Positions 13,040 to 14,588 of a stretch of DNA of 14,588 nt are shown piece by piece. A model generated the notes under the pieces. It saw nothing but the letters and a program-made list of their open reading frames with translations. It was not told where the DNA came from and searched no databases. The position numbers and the translations under genes are program-made. Numbering within the stretch: the first letter of the stretch is position 1; each line of letters begins with the position of its first letter. The stretch lies in the NCBI GenBank assembly GCA_034926415.1, contig JAYFRC010000099.1, positions 1-14,588 on the forward strand. Reading direction: 5' to 3'. This stretch comes from JAYFRC01 sp034926415. GTDB lineage: Bacteria > Bacillota > Clostridia > Oscillospirales > Oscillospiraceae.

Positions 13040-13080
13040 AAGGGCCGGTACGCGCGCTTGTGCATACCGGCCCTTATTTT
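13040..13080 (+). terminator. Intrinsic terminator after the Vat/CatB-type gene
   Basis: AAGGGCCGGTA (13040-13050) pairs perfectly with TACCGGCCCTT (13065-13075). The loop region can extend the stem with GCGC/GTGC pairs, and ATTTT follows. It lies 18 bp after the stop codon. Confidence 0.88.
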
Positions 13081-13095
13081 AGAAGATTACGATTC

Positions 13096-13124
13096 TTGCG
13101 TGCGAACTAACGATATGCTAAAAT
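13096..13124 (+). promoter_or_regulatory. Promoter of the GyrI-GNAT operon
   Basis: TTGCGT (13096-13101) and TAAAAT (13119-13124) are separated by 17 bases. TG at 13116-13117, one base before the -10 box, gives an extended -10 element. It stands between the terminator at 13040-13080 and the gene at 13219. Confidence 0.65.
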
Positions 13125-13218
13125 GGAAAAAACATGCAGTTGGCGCGGGAAGCCCAGGCCACGGGAAGTGGGGCGCAGGCTGTGTATGAGATTTCCGCGC
13201 GGAAGAAGGAGTGCTACC

Positions 13219-13863
13219 ATGGCGTTTGACTTCAAGAAAGAATACAAGGAATTTTATCTGCCGAAGAACAAGCCGGAGATCGTGACCGTGCCAAAGGCCA
13301 ATTATATCGCCGTGCGCGGCGTCGGCGACCCAAACGAAGAGGGCGGTTCGTACAAAGCGGCTGTGGGCGTGCTGTACGCCGTGGCATACACCATCAAGAT
13401 GAGCAAGATGGGCGATCACCGGATTGAGGGGTATTTTGACTATGTGGTGCCGCCGCTGGAGGGCTTCTGGTGGCAGGAGGGCATCGACGGCGTGGATTAT
13501 ACGAACAAGTCCCTTTTTCACTGGATCTCCGTTATCCGCCTGCCGGACTTTGTGACCAAAGCCGACTTTGACTGGGCGATAGCCGAGGCCACGCGCAAAA
13601 AGAAGCTGGACTGCTCCAAAGCGGAGCTTTTGACATTGGAAGAGGGGCTGTGCGTCCAGATCATGCATCTCGGCCCCTTTGACGATGAGCCTGCCACTGT
13701 TGCTCTGATGGACGAGTTTCTTGCGAAAAACGGATATGAAAACGATTTTTCCGACGGTCGGCTGCACCATGAAATCTATCTCTCCGACGCCCGCAAGGTT
13801 GCAAAAGAAAAGTGGAAAACCGTAGTACGCCATCCGGTCAAAAAGGCTAAAGTAACGCTATGA
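13219..13863 (+). CDS. GyrI-like small-molecule-binding protein
   Basis: A 214-aa protein of the stand-alone GyrI-like family (COG4832 type). Typical elements are FDFKKEYKEFYLPKNKPEIV near the start, ANYIAVRGVGDPNEEGGSYK, a tryptophan-rich middle (GFWWQEGIDGV) and CVQIMHLGPFDDEPAT, with HHEIYLSD near the end. Related domains bind drugs in BmrR and protect gyrase in GyrI/SbmC; this subgroup has been linked to hydrolysis of some reactive compounds, but its role is not settled. GAAGGAG seven bases before ATG 13219 decides the start; the frame is open further upstream without signals. It is translationally coupled to the next GNAT by a four-base overlap (ATGA). A second GyrI-type domain occurs in the AraC-like regulator at 5866. 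Confidence 0.9.
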   Translation: MAFDFKKEYKEFYLPKNKPEIVTVPKANYIAVRGVGDPNEEGGSYKAAVGVLYAVAYTIKMSKMGDHRIEGYFDYVVPPLEGFWWQEGIDGVDYTNKSLFHWISVIRLPDFVTKADFDWAIAEATRKKKLDCSKAELLTLEEGLCVQIMHLGPFDDEPATVALMDEFLAKNGYENDFSDGRLHHEIYLSDARKVAKEKWKTVVRHPVKKAKVTL

Positions 13864-14534
13864 TGAAAAAAGAGCCTATTTTGAAAAGAAAGCGGCTCGT
13901 TATCGCTCCGATGAGCGATACGGAATTACATGATCTGATCGATCAAACCGCCGACGAGGGCTTAAAGCAGGCATACGGGGAAATGCTTATGGGCTGCGAA
14001 AGCCATCCCGACGAGTGTTTGTGGTACACCGCATGGAAAATATGCCTTAAAGAAAGCGGAGAAGAAATCGGCAGCGCAGGATTCAAGGGCGCGCAAACAA
14101 ACGGCGCGGTTGAGCTGGGCTATGGAATAAACTCCGGTTTTGAAGGCAAAGGCTATGCGGACGAATCGGCGAGAGCGCTGATCGACTGGGCGTTCTCGCA
14201 GGAGGATGTGTTCTTTGTTGAAGCGGAAACCGCGCCGGACAACGCCGCGTCAATTCGGGTTTTGGAAAAGCTGAAATTCCGGCCTGACGGCGAAGGCACG
14301 GAAGGACCACGCTTTCTGCTGGAAAAGCCCGCGTCCGCGTTGATGTCTGTGTATATGTGCATCGGCATGAGCGTTGGGATGTGCCTTGGCGTTTCATTTG
14401 ATGAAACCGCGCTCGGTATGTGCCTAGGAATGTCTATCGGACTGTGCATCGGGCTCTCGCTGGACGGCGCAGACAAGAAAAAACGTGAGTCGCTGAAAGC
14501 AAAACGGAGACAAAATGAAGATGGAAAACAATAA
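13860..14534 (+). CDS. RimJ/RimL-type GNAT fused to a glycine-zipper repeat tail
   Basis: A 224-aa protein. Residues 10-155 are a GNAT of the RimJ/RimL class (LKRKRLVIAPMSDTELHDLI; VELGYGINSGFEGKGYADES with the acetyl-CoA loop; PDNAASIRVLEKLKF). Residues 161-202 are a hydrophobic glycine-rich tail made of a tandem repeat of about 21 residues: MCIGMSVGMCLGVSFD at 166-181 and MCLGMSIGLCIGLSLD at 187-202. A charged end (KKKRESLKAKRR) follows. Such glycine-zipper repeats usually occur in separate small proteins; here one is joined to an enzyme and may anchor it at the membrane or drive oligomer formation (inference). It overlaps the GyrI-like gene by four bases and the next gene by 20 bases. The ribosome binding site before ATG 13860 is weak, so coupling is likely. 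Confidence 0.88.
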   Translation: MMKKEPILKRKRLVIAPMSDTELHDLIDQTADEGLKQAYGEMLMGCESHPDECLWYTAWKICLKESGEEIGSAGFKGAQTNGAVELGYGINSGFEGKGYADESARALIDWAFSQEDVFFVEAETAPDNAASIRVLEKLKFRPDGEGTEGPRFLLEKPASALMSVYMCIGMSVGMCLGVSFDETALGMCLGMSIGLCIGLSLDGADKKKRESLKAKRRQNEDGKQ

Positions 14535-14588
14535 TACTGATTTTATCAACCTGACCCCGGAAAACCTCGATACAGAGCATCTTTGCTG
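14515..14588 (+). CDS. Start of a YoaP-like GNAT acetyltransferase (cut by the window end)
   Basis: ATG at 14515 is preceded by GGAG (14506-14509) with five bases spacing; a second in-frame ATG follows at 14521. The 24 codons visible read MKMENNNTDFINLTPENLDT then EHLC. Phe-Ile-x-Leu-Thr-Pro-Glu-Asn followed by Glu-His-x-Cys is the characteristic opening of YoaP-type GNAT proteins in Clostridia. It overlaps the end of the previous gene by 20 bases and would be the third gene of the operon. The rest lies outside the window, so the family call is tentative. Confidence 0.6.
   Translation, partial: MKMENNNTDFINLTPENLDTEHLC

Noticed and set aside
13087..13833. Minus-strand open frame of 248 codons antisense to the GyrI-like gene
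   Set aside because: Shadow of the GyrI-like coding sequence; no ribosome binding site or family motif.
1..14588. CRISPR array, tRNA, rRNA, transposase or integrase
   Set aside because: No regularly spaced repeats, tRNA-like folds or recombinase motifs were seen in any reading frame.

Overview
The window reads as chromosomal accessory DNA from a low-to-mid GC Bacillota of the class Clostridia, probably an uncultured gut or anaerobe lineage. The reasons are the strong AGGAGG-type ribosome binding sites, the tight ATGA/GTGA gene overlaps, and families common in Clostridia: XRE plus small membrane protein pairs, an AraC-GyrI fusion, an ECF sigma/anti-sigma pair, a CPBP protease and many GNATs. 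I see no rRNA, tRNA, CRISPR array, insertion sequence or replication origin.

Layout. 1-414: 3' part of a PaiA-like acetyltransferase, cut by the window edge and broken by a frameshift, followed by a terminator (512-548). 549-962: eroded DNA. 963-3302: a divergent LysR regulator and an EamA/DMT exporter with a coupled GNAT, lying between two diverged direct copies of an ~80-bp tail of an unknown gene (697-775 and 3331-3411). 3434-5078 (minus): an operon with a Nudix hydrolase, a DEDDh exonuclease carrying a BRCT domain, and a dead MazG-like remnant. 5329-5826: a small XRE repressor diverging from a 64-aa acidic protein, with two 13-bp operator-like sites between them. 5866-7476 (minus): an XRE regulator and a membrane protein under a strong promoter with duplicated operator-like boxes, then an AraC-GyrI regulator. 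7952-9948: a HEAT-repeat protein, an ECF sigma gene interrupted by an in-frame TGA between its sigma2 and sigma4 regions, and its membrane anti-sigma factor. 10050-12141: a GNAT with a Cys-rich tail, a flavodoxin-like reductase, and a CPBP protease preceded by a 15-codon frame. 12155-14588: a gene remnant, a Vat/CatB-type xenobiotic acetyltransferase, a GyrI-like protein, a GNAT fused to a glycine-zipper repeat, and the start of a YoaP-like GNAT.

How the genes work together. The window looks like a collection of small stress, detoxification and regulation cassettes rather than one pathway. It has six acetyltransferase genes or fragments, two GyrI-like small-molecule-binding proteins, an exporter, a flavin reductase and a nucleotide-sanitation cluster. 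It also holds several broken genes (paiA-like, mazG-like, sigma, an unidentified tail present twice, and a fragment at 12155), so gene turnover is active here. I did not find a clear undescribed multi-gene system. The best leads are the split sigma factor, the repeat-flanked LysR/exporter/GNAT cassette, and the two GNAT fusions with unusual tails.
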